From contig JAHBUP010000001.1 in NCBI GenBank assembly GCA_019638015.1, forward strand, positions 2,078,424-2,142,423: DNA of 64,000 nt, given 5' to 3'. The notes beneath the pieces are model-generated. The model did no database searches, was not told the DNA's origin, and saw only the letters and a list, made by a program, of their open reading frames with translations. This document shows, in pieces, positions 30,416-40,181 of this stretch. A program made the translations under genes and the position numbers. The stretch is from Melioribacteraceae bacterium. Its GTDB lineage: Bacteria; Bacteroidota; Ignavibacteria; Ignavibacteriales; Melioribacteraceae. Numbering within the stretch: position 1 is the first letter of the stretch; every line of letters starts with the position of its first letter.

Positions 30416-30961
30416 ATGAATTCACTTGGATTAATAGAAATGACAAGTATTGCCGCCGGTATGCAGGCAGCAGATATTATGCTAAAGACATCTAATGTAG
30501 AGTTGATACTTTCGAGAACTATATGTTCAGGAAAATATATGGTTTTAATTGGAGGGGATGTTGCAGAAGTACAATCTGCTGTTGATCGAGCAGTGAATCA
30601 AACAGAATTTGCGGTAATAGATACATTTGTGATCCCCAATGTTCATGACGATATATTTCCAGCCCTTTCCGGTCATTCAAATGTTGAAATGTTGGAATCA
30701 CTCGGCATTCTGGAATCATTTAGTGTTGCCTCGCTGATAGAGGGCGCAGATGCCGCTGTGAAATCATCAAATGTAAAAATTATTGAAATAAGGTTGGCGA
30801 TGGCGCTAGGTGGAAAAGCTTTTTGCACACTTACAGGTGAAGTTGCCGCAGTTACAAGTGCTATTGATTCTGGCGCAAAAGTAATTTCAGATAGAGGATT
30901 ATTAGTTAATAAAGTTGTCATAGCCAACCCAAGAAAGGAATTACTTAGTGAAATGATTTAA
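30416..30961 (+). CDS. pduT: Tandem-BMC shell protein, PduT-like
   Basis: A 181-residue protein with two BMC domains: domain 1 from SLGLIEMTSIAAGMQAAD, domain 2 from about residue 92 (ESLGILESFSVASLIEGAD). Such proteins form pseudohexameric trimers in microcompartment shells. Cys37, in the loop RTICSGKY, matches the pore cysteine that in PduT binds a [4Fe-4S] cluster on the three-fold axis. With the PduS-like gene just upstream it forms a shell-electron-conduit pair. No other shell or enzyme genes of a microcompartment are in the window. Confidence 0.88.
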   Translation: MNSLGLIEMTSIAAGMQAADIMLKTSNVELILSRTICSGKYMVLIGGDVAEVQSAVDRAVNQTEFAVIDTFVIPNVHDDIFPALSGHSNVEMLESLGILESFSVASLIEGADAAVKSSNVKIIEIRLAMALGGKAFCTLTGEVAAVTSAIDSGAKVISDRGLLVNKVVIANPRKELLSEMI

Positions 30962-30994
30962 ACTGATGCCCTCAAATAATTTATCAATCCCGCT

Positions 30995-32671
30995 TCAAAT
31001 ATCTTTTCGTAAATATATTATTGCCGCTTTCATAAAGATGTATGTTAAAAATGCTGAAGTAAATATTATGGGAATCGATCCGTAAAATATCATTTCGTAA
31101 TTAAATTCATAGTTGAGTGTTACCGATAAGAAATAATTGCTCATAGGTTTAAAGAATAGAAGAATCATAAATACCATATAAATTGCACAAATTAAAAATG
31201 TTAACGATGCTCCTTGTGAGGAGGATATTCTGATGGGATTTCTCTCCTTATAGTTCGCATAGATTGTCCCCATACCATAATTAATAGAAAGAATTGCGAC
31301 TGCCGATAAAAATGTACTTGCAACCGCAAATATGGTAATTTCAAATCCAAATTTTAAGTTTGTAGTGAATGAAAGTAGTAAGGCAATTCCTAAAATTATG
31401 GAAGAGGAGGGGATCAGCTTTGTTTGTATATATTTTTTTAGGTGAATAGGAGCGGTCCTCAGTTTCCAAAAATTCTTTCCTTCAAGACTAGTAATAGGGA
31501 AGATGAACCGCAGCGATAAAGTTGAGATCAAAAGCAAGTTAAACAGGTAGATCGATAAATAGATCATTGTCTGAAGATAGAAATTCCCAAATCCTACAAA
31601 TTTAATTCCAGAAGCACTTACAATAAAAATTAATATTAAAAAAATAAGAATGACAGCGTGTATAATTTGACTTGGTTCACGGAAGAATAGTAGTATATCT
31701 TTCTTCAACAACGATTCAGTTTGAGGATTGAACTTGCTTCGGTTCATAAATGAGAAGTAGGGAGATTGTTTCTTTTTTTGATGACTAAATCCGCTACTTA
31801 TTAACCATGTATTAAGGTACCATTTTCTTCCAAGGGCCAAAGCCGATAAAAATAAAATTGAGGAAAGGACTATCTGCAAAAAAATAAATTGTACTGCATA
31901 GTAATAATTCCCTTTAATAATCCAAAATCCCGATTGTGCCAGCCAATGATGCGGTAGATATTCCAAGATATCTGGGAGATATGAACCGAGATAAACATCT
32001 TTATCGAGATATGGGTAACTTTTCATTATCTCCTTAACCAAAGTTCCCGGGGAATTTAAATCGAAAAATAATATAATTGATAAAAGGTAAATCGCCGCTA
32101 AACTATACAACACTTTTTTGAAGCCATATTTTGATGAGAGTTTTATGATTACTAACAAAATAATTACTCCCAGAGAACCTGCACTAAACATATATGGGAC
32201 GAAGGATAAGAGAAGTGTAATTCCCGCAATTAATGATATTTCGAAATAGTATATATATCCCGCTAATAAAGAGAAGAGAACCATGAGCAGAGTACCCGAA
32301 CTATAAAAGAAGTTATCAAGAAATTTGATGGTAAATAATAACTCAGGTTGAACCGGTTTTGAGAAATAGTAATTAATTTCTTGAGATTTATAAAGTGTGG
32401 AATAAGAAACAATAATATTGCCTACATTAATAGATACAAAAAATATGAACAGAACCATAGAAATAAATTGATGAAGTAAAAAGAGCCCAATCTTTATTTT
32501 TAACATTAGGAATACAATGGTTGAATATGAGAAATAAAACGCGCCAAAAGCAAAGGCTAAGTAGATTAATCCGCTGGCACTATTTTTAATAAAATTACTC
32601 AATGAAAAATTTGATTCGAACCTTAAATAGGAGAGTGCCTTATATTTTAATATGTGGAAGAATGTTTTCAT
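30995..32671 (-). CDS. ABC-2-type transporter permease (large)
   Basis: A 558-residue integral membrane protein with about a dozen hydrophobic segments and a central soluble loop (residues ~290-335, containing SLLKKDILLFFREPSQ, a feature of ABC-2 exporters). It overlaps the ATPase gene by four bases and is its membrane partner. The cargo is unknown. Confidence 0.82.
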   Translation of the reverse strand: MKTFFHILKYKALSYLRFESNFSLSNFIKNSASGLIYLAFAFGAFYFSYSTIVFLMLKIKIGLFLLHQFISMVLFIFFVSINVGNIIVSYSTLYKSQEINYYFSKPVQPELLFTIKFLDNFFYSSGTLLMVLFSLLAGYIYYFEISLIAGITLLLSFVPYMFSAGSLGVIILLVIIKLSSKYGFKKVLYSLAAIYLLSIILFFDLNSPGTLVKEIMKSYPYLDKDVYLGSYLPDILEYLPHHWLAQSGFWIIKGNYYYAVQFIFLQIVLSSILFLSALALGRKWYLNTWLISSGFSHQKKKQSPYFSFMNRSKFNPQTESLLKKDILLFFREPSQIIHAVILIFLILIFIVSASGIKFVGFGNFYLQTMIYLSIYLFNLLLISTLSLRFIFPITSLEGKNFWKLRTAPIHLKKYIQTKLIPSSSIILGIALLLSFTTNLKFGFEITIFAVASTFLSAVAILSINYGMGTIYANYKERNPIRISSSQGASLTFLICAIYMVFMILLFFKPMSNYFLSVTLNYEFNYEMIFYGSIPIIFTSAFLTYIFMKAAIIYLRKDI

Positions 32672-33393
32672 TCTTCTTCAGTCAATTCGATGATCAAAGA
32701 TTCAAGATTCTGATCTTGATGATTCTTCAAATCATTTAGTGAGGTAATGTTGTTATTAAATAGGAGTTTACCTTTTCTGATTATACCTACATGAGTGCAT
32801 ATTTCTTCAACAACATTTAAACTATGTGTTGACATAAAAATTGAGGCGCCACCTTTCACTTTTTCGGAGAAGAGCTTTTTAACAAGATATGCCGATTGAG
32901 GATCTAACCCAACCATAGGTTCATCAACAATTATTAATTTGGGATTGTGCAAGAAAGCTGAAGCAATCACTATTCTTTGCTTCATTCCTTGTGAATATTC
33001 CTCAGTCCTTTTATTAATCCATTCTCCAATTTTAAGCTGTTCACAAATTTCATCTACTTTGAGTTTTGTTTCTGATTTCGAAAGATTATATAATCCAGCA
33101 CTAAAATAGAGAAATTCCTTTCCCGTTAGTTTCTCATAAATAAATGGTTGATCGGGAATATAACCGAAACTCTCTTTAGCAGTAATGGGATTTGCCCATG
33201 CATCAATATCACCAATAATTATTGAACCAGAAATTGGTTTTAACAAACCAACAATCATTTTTATGGTTGTAGTTTTGCCAGCCCCATTTGGACCTAAAAA
33301 CCCAAAAAGCTCTCCAGTTTTAATCTCAAGATTTATTTTATCAACAGCGGTAAAATTCCCAAATGTCTTTGTCAATTCAACCAGTTTGAGCAT
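32668..33393 (-). CDS. ABC transporter ATP-binding protein
   Basis: A 241-residue ATPase with Walker A GPNGAGKTT, signature YSQGMKQR, Walker B LIIVDEPMVGLD and switch His in STHSLNVVEE. The subgroup (LVELTKTFGNFTAVDKINLEI) is that of ABC-2 exporters of the NatA/CcmA type. Paired with the downstream permease. Confidence 0.94.
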   Translation of the reverse strand: MLKLVELTKTFGNFTAVDKINLEIKTGELFGFLGPNGAGKTTTIKMIVGLLKPISGSIIIGDIDAWANPITAKESFGYIPDQPFIYEKLTGKEFLYFSAGLYNLSKSETKLKVDEICEQLKIGEWINKRTEEYSQGMKQRIVIASAFLHNPKLIIVDEPMVGLDPQSAYLVKKLFSEKVKGGASIFMSTHSLNVVEEICTHVGIIRKGKLLFNNNITSLNDLKNHQDQNLESLIIELTEEE

Positions 33394-33498
33394 AGTAATT
33401 CTATTTTAGTTAATGAATTAAATTGTGAATAAAGTTTCGAAAAAGAAATCTAAACGATAGTAATACTGTAAACATTTTAGCAATTTTAGATGAAAGTC

Positions 33499-36400
33499 TT
33501 ACAAAATATTTTTCTGAACATCGTCTAGTGTAATAGTAGTTAGATCTACATCTTCCATTTCGAATATATTTAGAATCCTTTCTTCTTGAGAGCTTATTGA
33601 TGAGAACAATAAGTTTTTTGCAGTGTATGCGTTTTGCGATTTATTCAGTTCAATAATTTTTACAAACAGATCAAGCATTTCCTGTTGTGCCCCTTCATCT
33701 AAGGTATATCCGTTTTTATATGCCATATTGTATGCAATTGCTAGTAATTCATATGCAGTATAATCTTTAAAGATAAATTTGTGGGGAAACATTTTCTCGA
33801 TTTTTGGAAATTTCAGAATAATGTTTTTGAGATTAGGTGCGGTATCAGATAAAACAAAAATCATTTTTTTAGAGAAGTCTGAAGCAGTATTCAATATTAC
33901 CTGAATTGCTTCCTGTCCAAGGTCATCTTTTGAAAGTACTAGATTATGTGCTTCCTTTAAGTATAATATACCTCCATGAGCCTGTTGAATAATTTTTTCT
34001 GTATTCGTTGTTGTTTGACCTGGGTAACTGGCTACTAAATCGGTTCTATCAACTTCAACAACATGACCTTTGGACAAAATCCCGATTTCCTTAAATATTT
34101 GTCCACAGATTCTTATTATTGATTTTTTACCGGTTGCCTGATTTCCAATACACAATAGGTTAAAATTTCGATCAATAGATTTAATACCTTGCTCTTTTTT
34201 CAATTGAACAAATCTAGCATAATTAATTAACCGGAATATTTCATTCTTAACCTCTGATTGCCCAACGTACTGATTTAATTCATCTATATGATTTTGAAGT
34301 TTAAGCGGATCACCTTTAATGGTAAAACTCTTAGCTTCTTCATCTCTATTAAGTACTTCATTAATATCGTTTTCTAATATTATAGAAGTAATTTCATCAT
34401 TCCGTTTATCTTGAGGAATCTCCGCAATCCGTAATAACATTTTTTGTTTAACAGATTCAATAATATTTCTAACTAATCGGGCGTTTCCAAATTTCTTATC
34501 TCTATTATTATACATCTTTTCGAAATGCTGCAATAAACGCTCCTCAGCGGATATGTGCAGTTTCTTTTTCTCTTTACTTAGCGTACGGTTTACAATTTCC
34601 ATTAATTCGGAAGGGGAGTAATCTTCAAAATGGAAAGATTTACTGAACCGAGATTGCATCCCCGGATTACTGGCAACAAATGCTTTCATTTCATCTGTGT
34701 AACCGGCAGCAATAACATTAAATTTACCCCTATCATCTTCCATTCGTTTTAATAAAATATCAATTGCTTCTTTTCCAAAATCATTGCCTGAATCCCCTGA
34801 TTTGACGAGTGTATAAGCCTCATCTATGAATAACATTCCACCAATCGATTTTTCAATAATTGATGTAGTTTTTTCAGCCGTCTGACCAACATAACCGGCA
34901 ACCAGTGACTGGCGGTCTGCTTCAATTAAGTGACCTTTTGGCAATATGCCTAGTGCCGAATAAATCTTGCCAAAAATTCTTGCTACCGTTGTTTTTCCTG
35001 TCCCTGGATTTCCGAGAAAGAGAATGTGTTCGCTAAAGACTTTCTTTAAATCTTGTTTTTCTTCTTTCAAGAAACGGGCAAGTTTAATCAAATCATAAAC
35101 CTCTTTTTTAAGAGAAGTTAAACCAACCAATCCATCAAGTTCAATTAAGGCTTCGGAAAGTGCCTCTTCGTTTATGGGAATTTGTACTTCTTTTTTTGAA
35201 TTTTTTTGAAGCGTTTTTTCTATTACTTGGAGTGTTATGGTAGCAATATTTTCCTTTGTTATTAAACTCTCGCCGGTAGTACTTATTATTTTACTAAGAT
35301 TGATTTTACAATCATTAAATATTTTCCTTACCAACCTTGCATTCCCAAAACTTTTATCTCTTGAACGGTAAAGGGAATAGAATTCTTTTTTTAGAAGTTC
35401 TTCTGCGTCCTGAGTTATCTTGTAATCTTCTTTGGTAAGTAAGTCCTTGAAGATTTGCAATAGTTCATCAGGTGAGTAATCATCAAAGACAAAGGTATGC
35501 GAAAACCGTGATCTCAATCCCGGATTAGAATTAAGGAAAGAATTCATTTCATCGGTGTAACCGGCAACAATAACTACAAATTCTCCCTTTCTATCCTCCA
35601 TTCTTTTAAGAAGTACATCGATAGCTTCTTGCCCAAAATCTTGCGAACCTCCTTTTTTAACCAATGTGTAAGCTTCATCTATAAAAAGTACCCCACCAAT
35701 TGCATCACCAATAACTTTCTCAGCCTTTTGAGCGGTTTCTCCAATATATTGTCCAACAAATCCGGAGCGGTCAACTTCAATAACATGCCCGCTGGGTAGA
35801 ATGCCCATAGCGAAAAATATATCTCCCAATAATCTCGCTATCGTTGTTTTACCAGTTCCCGGGTTTCCCAGAAATATAGCGTTTATAGAAATATTCTCTT
35901 CCGATTTCAATCCTAATCTTTTTCTTTCCTGGATAAATTCAAGGTAGGAAATAAATGTTTTTATAGCCTCTTTAATACCGGAAAGACCAGTAAATCTATT
36001 TAGTTCTTCAATTAATTCACCAAGTGGTTTAACATTTCTCTGGTTGGGAATTACTTCTTTTTCATCAGATTTATTCTTTTCGCCCGATTTTTTTAGGTGA
36101 GAAAAATTATTGATTTTCTCTTCTTTCTTTGATGTTTTAGCAGACGGTTCAGATTGATTGTCTTCATATTCGAAAAGTACATTTTGGGATACTCCAAAAT
36201 ATCTTTCACCAACTTTAAAGTTATTGATATAAAGTTCAAGTTTTGCTTGTCCTTCATCCCACTTCTTAGTTTTTAGAGTATCTATAGTTTGAGTAAAAAT
36301 AACCGAATCCCATTCTTTTTGTGTATTCATTTGAAATGGAAGTTTAAATATCTCAAAATCATTATGGTAAAGAACAAATGTCATAGCATATAGCTTATCT

Positions 36401-37422
36401 GTTTCTTTAAAGAAAGGATTGTTGAAAATTATTTCGATACCAAATTTCTTGTAACTAATCGGTAATTGTTTGAGATAAACCCTGTCGGTACTGTTGGGGG
36501 AGTTCAGCTCATACAATTTTATAGAATAAATATTAGCATAGTTATTAGGATAAAAAATTGAATCGCTACGGTAGAGGAATTCACTATTCAAAGGATTAAA
36601 ATCGTCAAATGATTTAGTGGCAAAAGTATTTCTGGTAGTAACTTTAGTTCTTTCTTTTTCCTCAAGTTTTAACAAATTATTTACATAATTCACAAGGTGG
36701 TTAAATTTTTCATTTTTTTTGAACTTGTTTTGCATCTCCTTAATTTTTTTTTGAGCTGGTTTAATTTGGAAAAGGTTAACCATAGCCTCAAGTTCTAAAA
36801 GTTCAGCTTCATCATCTTTAACATTTTTCAAGATATTTCTGGCACTCAGCAGCGCAAACCAGTATTCTTTTTCTTTGAGAGAATCTTTAGCCTCATTAAA
36901 AAGAATATCAATTCCGGAGGAGCTGAGTTCCTTCTGTTCGATAAAATATTGATGTGCTTTTTCTAACCACTTTTTAAGGTTGTGCCAATCCTTATTTTTT
37001 TGATCATTCATAATTAAAGCCAGATCAAGGGATTTTTGCGCCTCATCCAGTTTTAATTGTCCGGCAAATGCATGTGCCTGGATATAGAATGACCATGCTA
37101 AGCTCTCTCTCTGTTTTACTATTGATTGTTGGAAATCGGCAATAGCGCCCTCGTAAATACTCATTCTGTAAAGAATGTATCCCCGGTAAAATCGGGCTTT
37201 ATCAGAATCACCTTTAAGTTCTACTGCAATGTTTGCAAATTCTAGTGCTTTTGCCGGATTTCCATTTTCGAGAAGAGCCCAAGCATAACTAATTACTGCT
37301 TCCGAATCATCCGGCCGAAAGGAATAGATCTTCTCCGCACGGCTAAGTGCAAGTCTAAATCTTCCATTGAATAGGTGCTCAAAAACTTCTTTTTGTAATT
37401 GATTTAAGTCTTCTTGATACAT
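33499..37422 (-). CDS. Giant TPR protein with three tandem CbbX/SpoVK-like AAA+ modules
   Basis: A 1307-residue single-gene protein. Residues 1-160 are TPR-like helices (ALLENGNPAKALEFANIAVEL). Residues ~280-420 form an unrecognised beta-rich domain, then a charged linker. Three AAA+ modules of the CbxX/CfqX type follow at ~285-residue spacing. Module 1 has Walker A GNPGTGKTT (519-527) and Walker B VLFIDEAY. Module 2 has Walker A GNPGTGKTT (804-812) and Walker B MLFIDEAY. Module 3 is degenerate: GNQATGKKS (1093-1101) and ILYLKEAH, losing the Thr of GKT and the Walker B Asp. Relatives include SpoVK, EccA and the Rubisco activase CbbX. It stands alone; no secretion or Rubisco genes are near. 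Function unknown, probably a hexameric remodelling ATPase. Confidence 0.85.
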   Translation of the reverse strand: MYQEDLNQLQKEVFEHLFNGRFRLALSRAEKIYSFRPDDSEAVISYAWALLENGNPAKALEFANIAVELKGDSDKARFYRGYILYRMSIYEGAIADFQQSIVKQRESLAWSFYIQAHAFAGQLKLDEAQKSLDLALIMNDQKNKDWHNLKKWLEKAHQYFIEQKELSSSGIDILFNEAKDSLKEKEYWFALLSARNILKNVKDDEAELLELEAMVNLFQIKPAQKKIKEMQNKFKKNEKFNHLVNYVNNLLKLEEKERTKVTTRNTFATKSFDDFNPLNSEFLYRSDSIFYPNNYANIYSIKLYELNSPNSTDRVYLKQLPISYKKFGIEIIFNNPFFKETDKLYAMTFVLYHNDFEIFKLPFQMNTQKEWDSVIFTQTIDTLKTKKWDEGQAKLELYINNFKVGERYFGVSQNVLFEYEDNQSEPSAKTSKKEEKINNFSHLKKSGEKNKSDEKEVIPNQRNVKPLGELIEELNRFTGLSGIKEAIKTFISYLEFIQERKRLGLKSEENISINAIFLGNPGTGKTTIARLLGDIFFAMGILPSGHVIEVDRSGFVGQYIGETAQKAEKVIGDAIGGVLFIDEAYTLVKKGGSQDFGQEAIDVLLKRMEDRKGEFVVIVAGYTDEMNSFLNSNPGLRSRFSHTFVFDDYSPDELLQIFKDLLTKEDYKITQDAEELLKKEFYSLYRSRDKSFGNARLVRKIFNDCKINLSKIISTTGESLITKENIATITLQVIEKTLQKNSKKEVQIPINEEALSEALIELDGLVGLTSLKKEVYDLIKLARFLKEEKQDLKKVFSEHILFLGNPGTGKTTVARIFGKIYSALGILPKGHLIEADRQSLVAGYVGQTAEKTTSIIEKSIGGMLFIDEAYTLVKSGDSGNDFGKEAIDILLKRMEDDRGKFNVIAAGYTDEMKAFVASNPGMQSRFSKSFHFEDYSPSELMEIVNRTLSKEKKKLHISAEERLLQHFEKMYNNRDKKFGNARLVRNIIESVKQKMLLRIAEIPQDKRNDEITSIILENDINEVLNRDEEAKSFTIKGDPLKLQNHIDELNQYVGQSEVKNEIFRLINYARFVQLKKEQGIKSIDRNFNLLCIGNQATGKKSIIRICGQIFKEIGILSKGHVVEVDRTDLVASYPGQTTTNTEKIIQQAHGGILYLKEAHNLVLSKDDLGQEAIQVILNTASDFSKKMIFVLSDTAPNLKNIILKFPKIEKMFPHKFIFKDYTAYELLAIAYNMAYKNGYTLDEGAQQEMLDLFVKIIELNKSQNAYTAKNLLFSSISSQEERILNIFEMEDVDLTTITLDDVQKNIL

Positions 37423-37619
37423 AACCAGATTTATTTAATTAAATCAAATTTTAATAAGTATACTAAAGTTAAAAATGCCTTTATAATAAACTTTTATACT
37501 TGCTTCAAATTAATAATATAAAAAGTGATTTGAAACAGAATAATTACTTAATAATCGTTAAAACAGCGAACTATTTTAACTATTGAGCGTCTTATTTTTC
37601 AGTAATTGGAGGAAATATC

Positions 37620-38267
37620 ATGAAACCAAAAATATTTATTTATCTATTATTATCAGCTATCGTTGTAACAGCATGCGGTGTTTGGGGAGTGCGGGGTAAT
37701 GGCAGAATAAAAGAAGAGAGCAGGTCGGTCAAATCATTCGACGAAATTGATGTATCGGGCGCTTTCTCAGTTAAAATATATGTTGGAGAATCCAGCTCAT
37801 TAAAGATTTCCGGAGAAGAAAATTTAATGAAGTATATAACAACAAAGGTCAGCGGATCAACTTTAAAGATTGATACAAAGAAAAATCTCTCACCTAGAAA
37901 AGAAATATTAATTGAGATAACTACCCCTAACCTCGAAAGAATTCATGCCGGAGGTGCAAATAATATATATGCCGAGAACATAAATGCGGATCTTTTTTAT
38001 GTGGATCTGAGCGGTGCTGGAAATATCGAAATTGAGGGAGTTTCAAGAAGATTACGTGCAGAGATCAGCGGTGCAGGGAATATAGATGCAAAAAATCTAA
38101 AAGCAGATGAAGTAAGAATTGCCGTTAGTGGAGCAGCAAGTGCGAATGTATATGCTAAATCGTCGCTGGAAGCAGCAGTTTCGGGAGTTGGTTCTATAGA
38201 TTATTATGGGAACCCTCAGGATGTAAAAACTAACGTCTCCGGTGTCGGATCCATCTCAAGAAAATAG
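37620..38267 (+). CDS. Head-GIN-domain lipoprotein (DUF2807)
   Basis: A 215-residue secreted lipoprotein. A signal peptide ends in the lipobox-like VVTAC, with Cys at residue 19. The rest is a right-handed beta-helix-like DUF2807 domain with repeated SGAGNI/SGVGSI turns, typical of Bacteroidota proteins called putative auto-transporter adhesins. GGAGG-type ribosome-binding sequence lies seven bases before the ATG. Single gene, with a terminator after it. Confidence 0.87.
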   Translation: MKPKIFIYLLLSAIVVTACGVWGVRGNGRIKEESRSVKSFDEIDVSGAFSVKIYVGESSSLKISGEENLMKYITTKVSGSTLKIDTKKNLSPRKEILIEITTPNLERIHAGGANNIYAENINADLFYVDLSGAGNIEIEGVSRRLRAEISGAGNIDAKNLKADEVRIAVSGAASANVYAKSSLEAAVSGVGSIDYYGNPQDVKTNVSGVGSISRK

Positions 38268-38287
38268 AGATTTAATAATTTCCTTTT

Positions 38288-38324
38288 AAAGCGGAAATTC
38301 AATTAGAAATTCCGCTTTTTTTTT
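38288..38324 (+). terminator. Rho-independent terminator after the head-GIN gene
   Basis: AAAGCGGAA (38288-38296) pairs with TTCCGCTTT (38310-38318), followed by an unbroken T run to 38324. It lies 21 bases after the stop codon and isolates this gene from purE. Confidence 0.85.
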
Positions 38325-38399
38325 ACTAAAAATTGGTAATAATTATTTTAGATTTTATGTTTGTGCTTATTTTAAGCAATTATTAATAGTGGAGCAATA

Positions 38400-38894
38400 A
38401 TGAGTGAAAATAAAGTGTCCATTTTAATGGGTAGTGATTCTGACATTAATGTAATGAAAAAAGCGTCAGAAACTTTGAAAGAGTTTAATGTCGGTCATGA
38501 AATGAGGATTTTATCTGCGCACAGAGTGCCGGAAGAATTAAAAAAATATATTTTAAAGGCAGAAAAAAAAGGTACAAAAGTATTTATAGCAGGAGCTGGA
38601 TTAGCAGCTCATTTACCTGGAGTTGTTGCATCACTAACCAAATTACCGGTTATTGGTGTTCCTCTTGCGAGCGGCTCATTAAATGGATTGGATTCACTGC
38701 TATCTATTGTTCAGATGCCGAGTGGTGTTCCGGTTGCAACTGTAGCTATTGACGGAGCTAAGAATGCGGCAATTTTAGCGATACAGATTTTATCGGTTGG
38801 AGATAAAACACTTGCTGCAAAAATGAGCAATCATAAGAAAAAAATGAAAGCAGAAGTAATGAAGAAAAATAAGAATTTAATACAAAGTTATTAA
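38400..38894 (+). CDS. purE: N5-carboxyaminoimidazole ribonucleotide mutase
   Basis: PurE class I rearranges N5-CAIR to CAIR in purine synthesis. The 164-residue protein has ILMGSDSDINVM, LSAHRVPEEL with the catalytic His, and GAGLAAHLPGVVA. purK is not adjacent. It has its own leader after the upstream terminator. Confidence 0.95.
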   Translation: MSENKVSILMGSDSDINVMKKASETLKEFNVGHEMRILSAHRVPEELKKYILKAEKKGTKVFIAGAGLAAHLPGVVASLTKLPVIGVPLASGSLNGLDSLLSIVQMPSGVPVATVAIDGAKNAAILAIQILSVGDKTLAAKMSNHKKKMKAEVMKKNKNLIQSY

Positions 38895-38944
38895 TTATAA
38901 TTTTCTGTTCTCTTTTGTAAAGAAATTTAAAATCGGTGGGGATT

Positions 38945-39400
38945 ATGACGGAAGCTGTTTTATTGCTGTCAGATAATAGTAAATCGAACTTGAGGGTAAT
39001 AAGTCTTGTTCTGGGGATTGGTTATCTACTTCAATCAATTATTCATTTGAAAAATTATTATTCACTTTTTCTCATACTTTTATTTTTAGTGATTGCATTA
39101 ATTCTTGTATCTATATTTTCTAAAAAATTAAATCTTGGCGATAATTATCTAATCATTAAGGAAGAAGCGGTACTTTACAAATCCATTTATTGAGTTACAC
39201 CTAAAAAATACGGCTGGGATATAATTTATAAAGTTACTGTATCAAAATATAGTTTAGATATTTTGTTTACCGATGGAATTGAAAAGAAAATTTATTTTGA
39301 TAAGATGACTTACCGTCAAAGAAAAATGGAATTGCCTGAATTTATTGAAAAAATTAAAAATTTAGCGAATTACAGGGACAAGATTATTTTATTAAATTAA
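38945..39400 (+). pseudogene. Small membrane protein gene interrupted by an in-frame TGA
   Basis: From ATG 38945 the frame runs 82 codons with two hydrophobic helices, then meets TGA at 39191-39193. It continues in the same frame without another stop to TAA at 39398-39400. The downstream part (TPKKYGWDIIYKVTVSKYSL and on to IILLN) is well-formed protein sequence that could be a PH-like membrane-associated domain. A single TGG-to-TGA change would explain the break (reading Tyr-Trp-Val). Alternatives are a sequencing error or a genuine short protein of 82 residues. I do not recognise the family. Confidence 0.6.
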
Positions 39401-39506
39401 TGTGGCGATTTGATCAAAACCAGCCCCAACATCATAGAGAAATATTTTTGGATTGTTGATCTTTGAAAGTCGCTGTAATATTTTGGTGAAAAAAATTGAG
39501 GGGACA

Positions 39507-40166
39507 ATGAAACTATCAAATGCTGCAGCAATATTTTCCACGCTAATGTTTTTAAATATTTTAACTCTTTATGCACAATATCCTTCCTCTATCCAGATTA
39601 ATGGCGGGATAATCGCGCCGGGAAGTTCATCTGAAGGTCCTACAGCCGTTTTGCAATACAGCCATCCAATTAATGATGATTTTTATTGGTATATCTCAGT
39701 CGGATATTCTTCATGGGATAAATATAAAGTTACTTTTCAAGAAGACTATTCCATAGTTCAATCTAAAAAATTCTTCGAAACCTACGCTGCAGACGGGCAT
39801 AAATTAATACCGGTCAATTTTGGGGGTAAAATTGTTCTGAGGGAATTAAAGGAATTAGTTTCCTTTTTTACAGCGGAGATAGGTTATTCTCATCTTTCAT
39901 ATAATAACTATAAGAATCAAAAAATCATTAATCCCGAAACCGATAGAATCCTCGATTATAGTATTGATCCTGACTCAAGAGAAAAAATTAATGAGAATTT
40001 ATTTGGAATAGGGTTAGGGATTGAACTGCTCCACCCCATGTCGAAAAATATAAACTTACATTTCTTATTTAAAGTTAACAGTTATTTTAACTCAGACTAC
40101 TACAAATTTTACAATTCGAGGGCTATTTATTACAATTATTTGGTTGGTGTTTCATATTATTTATAA
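39507..40166 (+). CDS. Hypothetical exported protein, probable outer-membrane barrel
   Basis: A 219-residue protein starting at ATG 39507 with GAGGGG a few bases upstream; in-frame codons upstream to 39453 are less convincing. A signal peptide covers residues ~1-24 (AAAIFSTLMFLNILTLYA). The remainder has alternating aromatic strand patterns (DDFYWYISVGYSSW, KFYNSRAIYYNYLVGVSYYL), ending in a hydrophobic strand. This suggests a small outer-membrane barrel of unknown role. Convergent with the CDF transporter gene. Confidence 0.65.
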   Translation: MKLSNAAAIFSTLMFLNILTLYAQYPSSIQINGGIIAPGSSSEGPTAVLQYSHPINDDFYWYISVGYSSWDKYKVTFQEDYSIVQSKKFFETYAADGHKLIPVNFGGKIVLRELKELVSFFTAEIGYSHLSYNNYKNQKIINPETDRILDYSIDPDSREKINENLFGIGLGIELLHPMSKNINLHFLFKVNSYFNSDYYKFYNSRAIYYNYLVGVSYYL

Positions 40167-40181
40167 CTATTCAATGATAGT

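Noticed and set aside
33499..37422. Sporulation protein SpoVK or Rubisco activase CbbX
   Set aside because: The modules are related, but three modules plus TPR and beta domains, and no sporulation or Rubisco genes nearby, do not support either role.
39191..39193. Selenocysteine at the in-frame TGA
   Set aside because: No SECIS-like hairpin was evident just downstream, the protein is not of a known selenoprotein family, and Trp (TGG) fits the context better.
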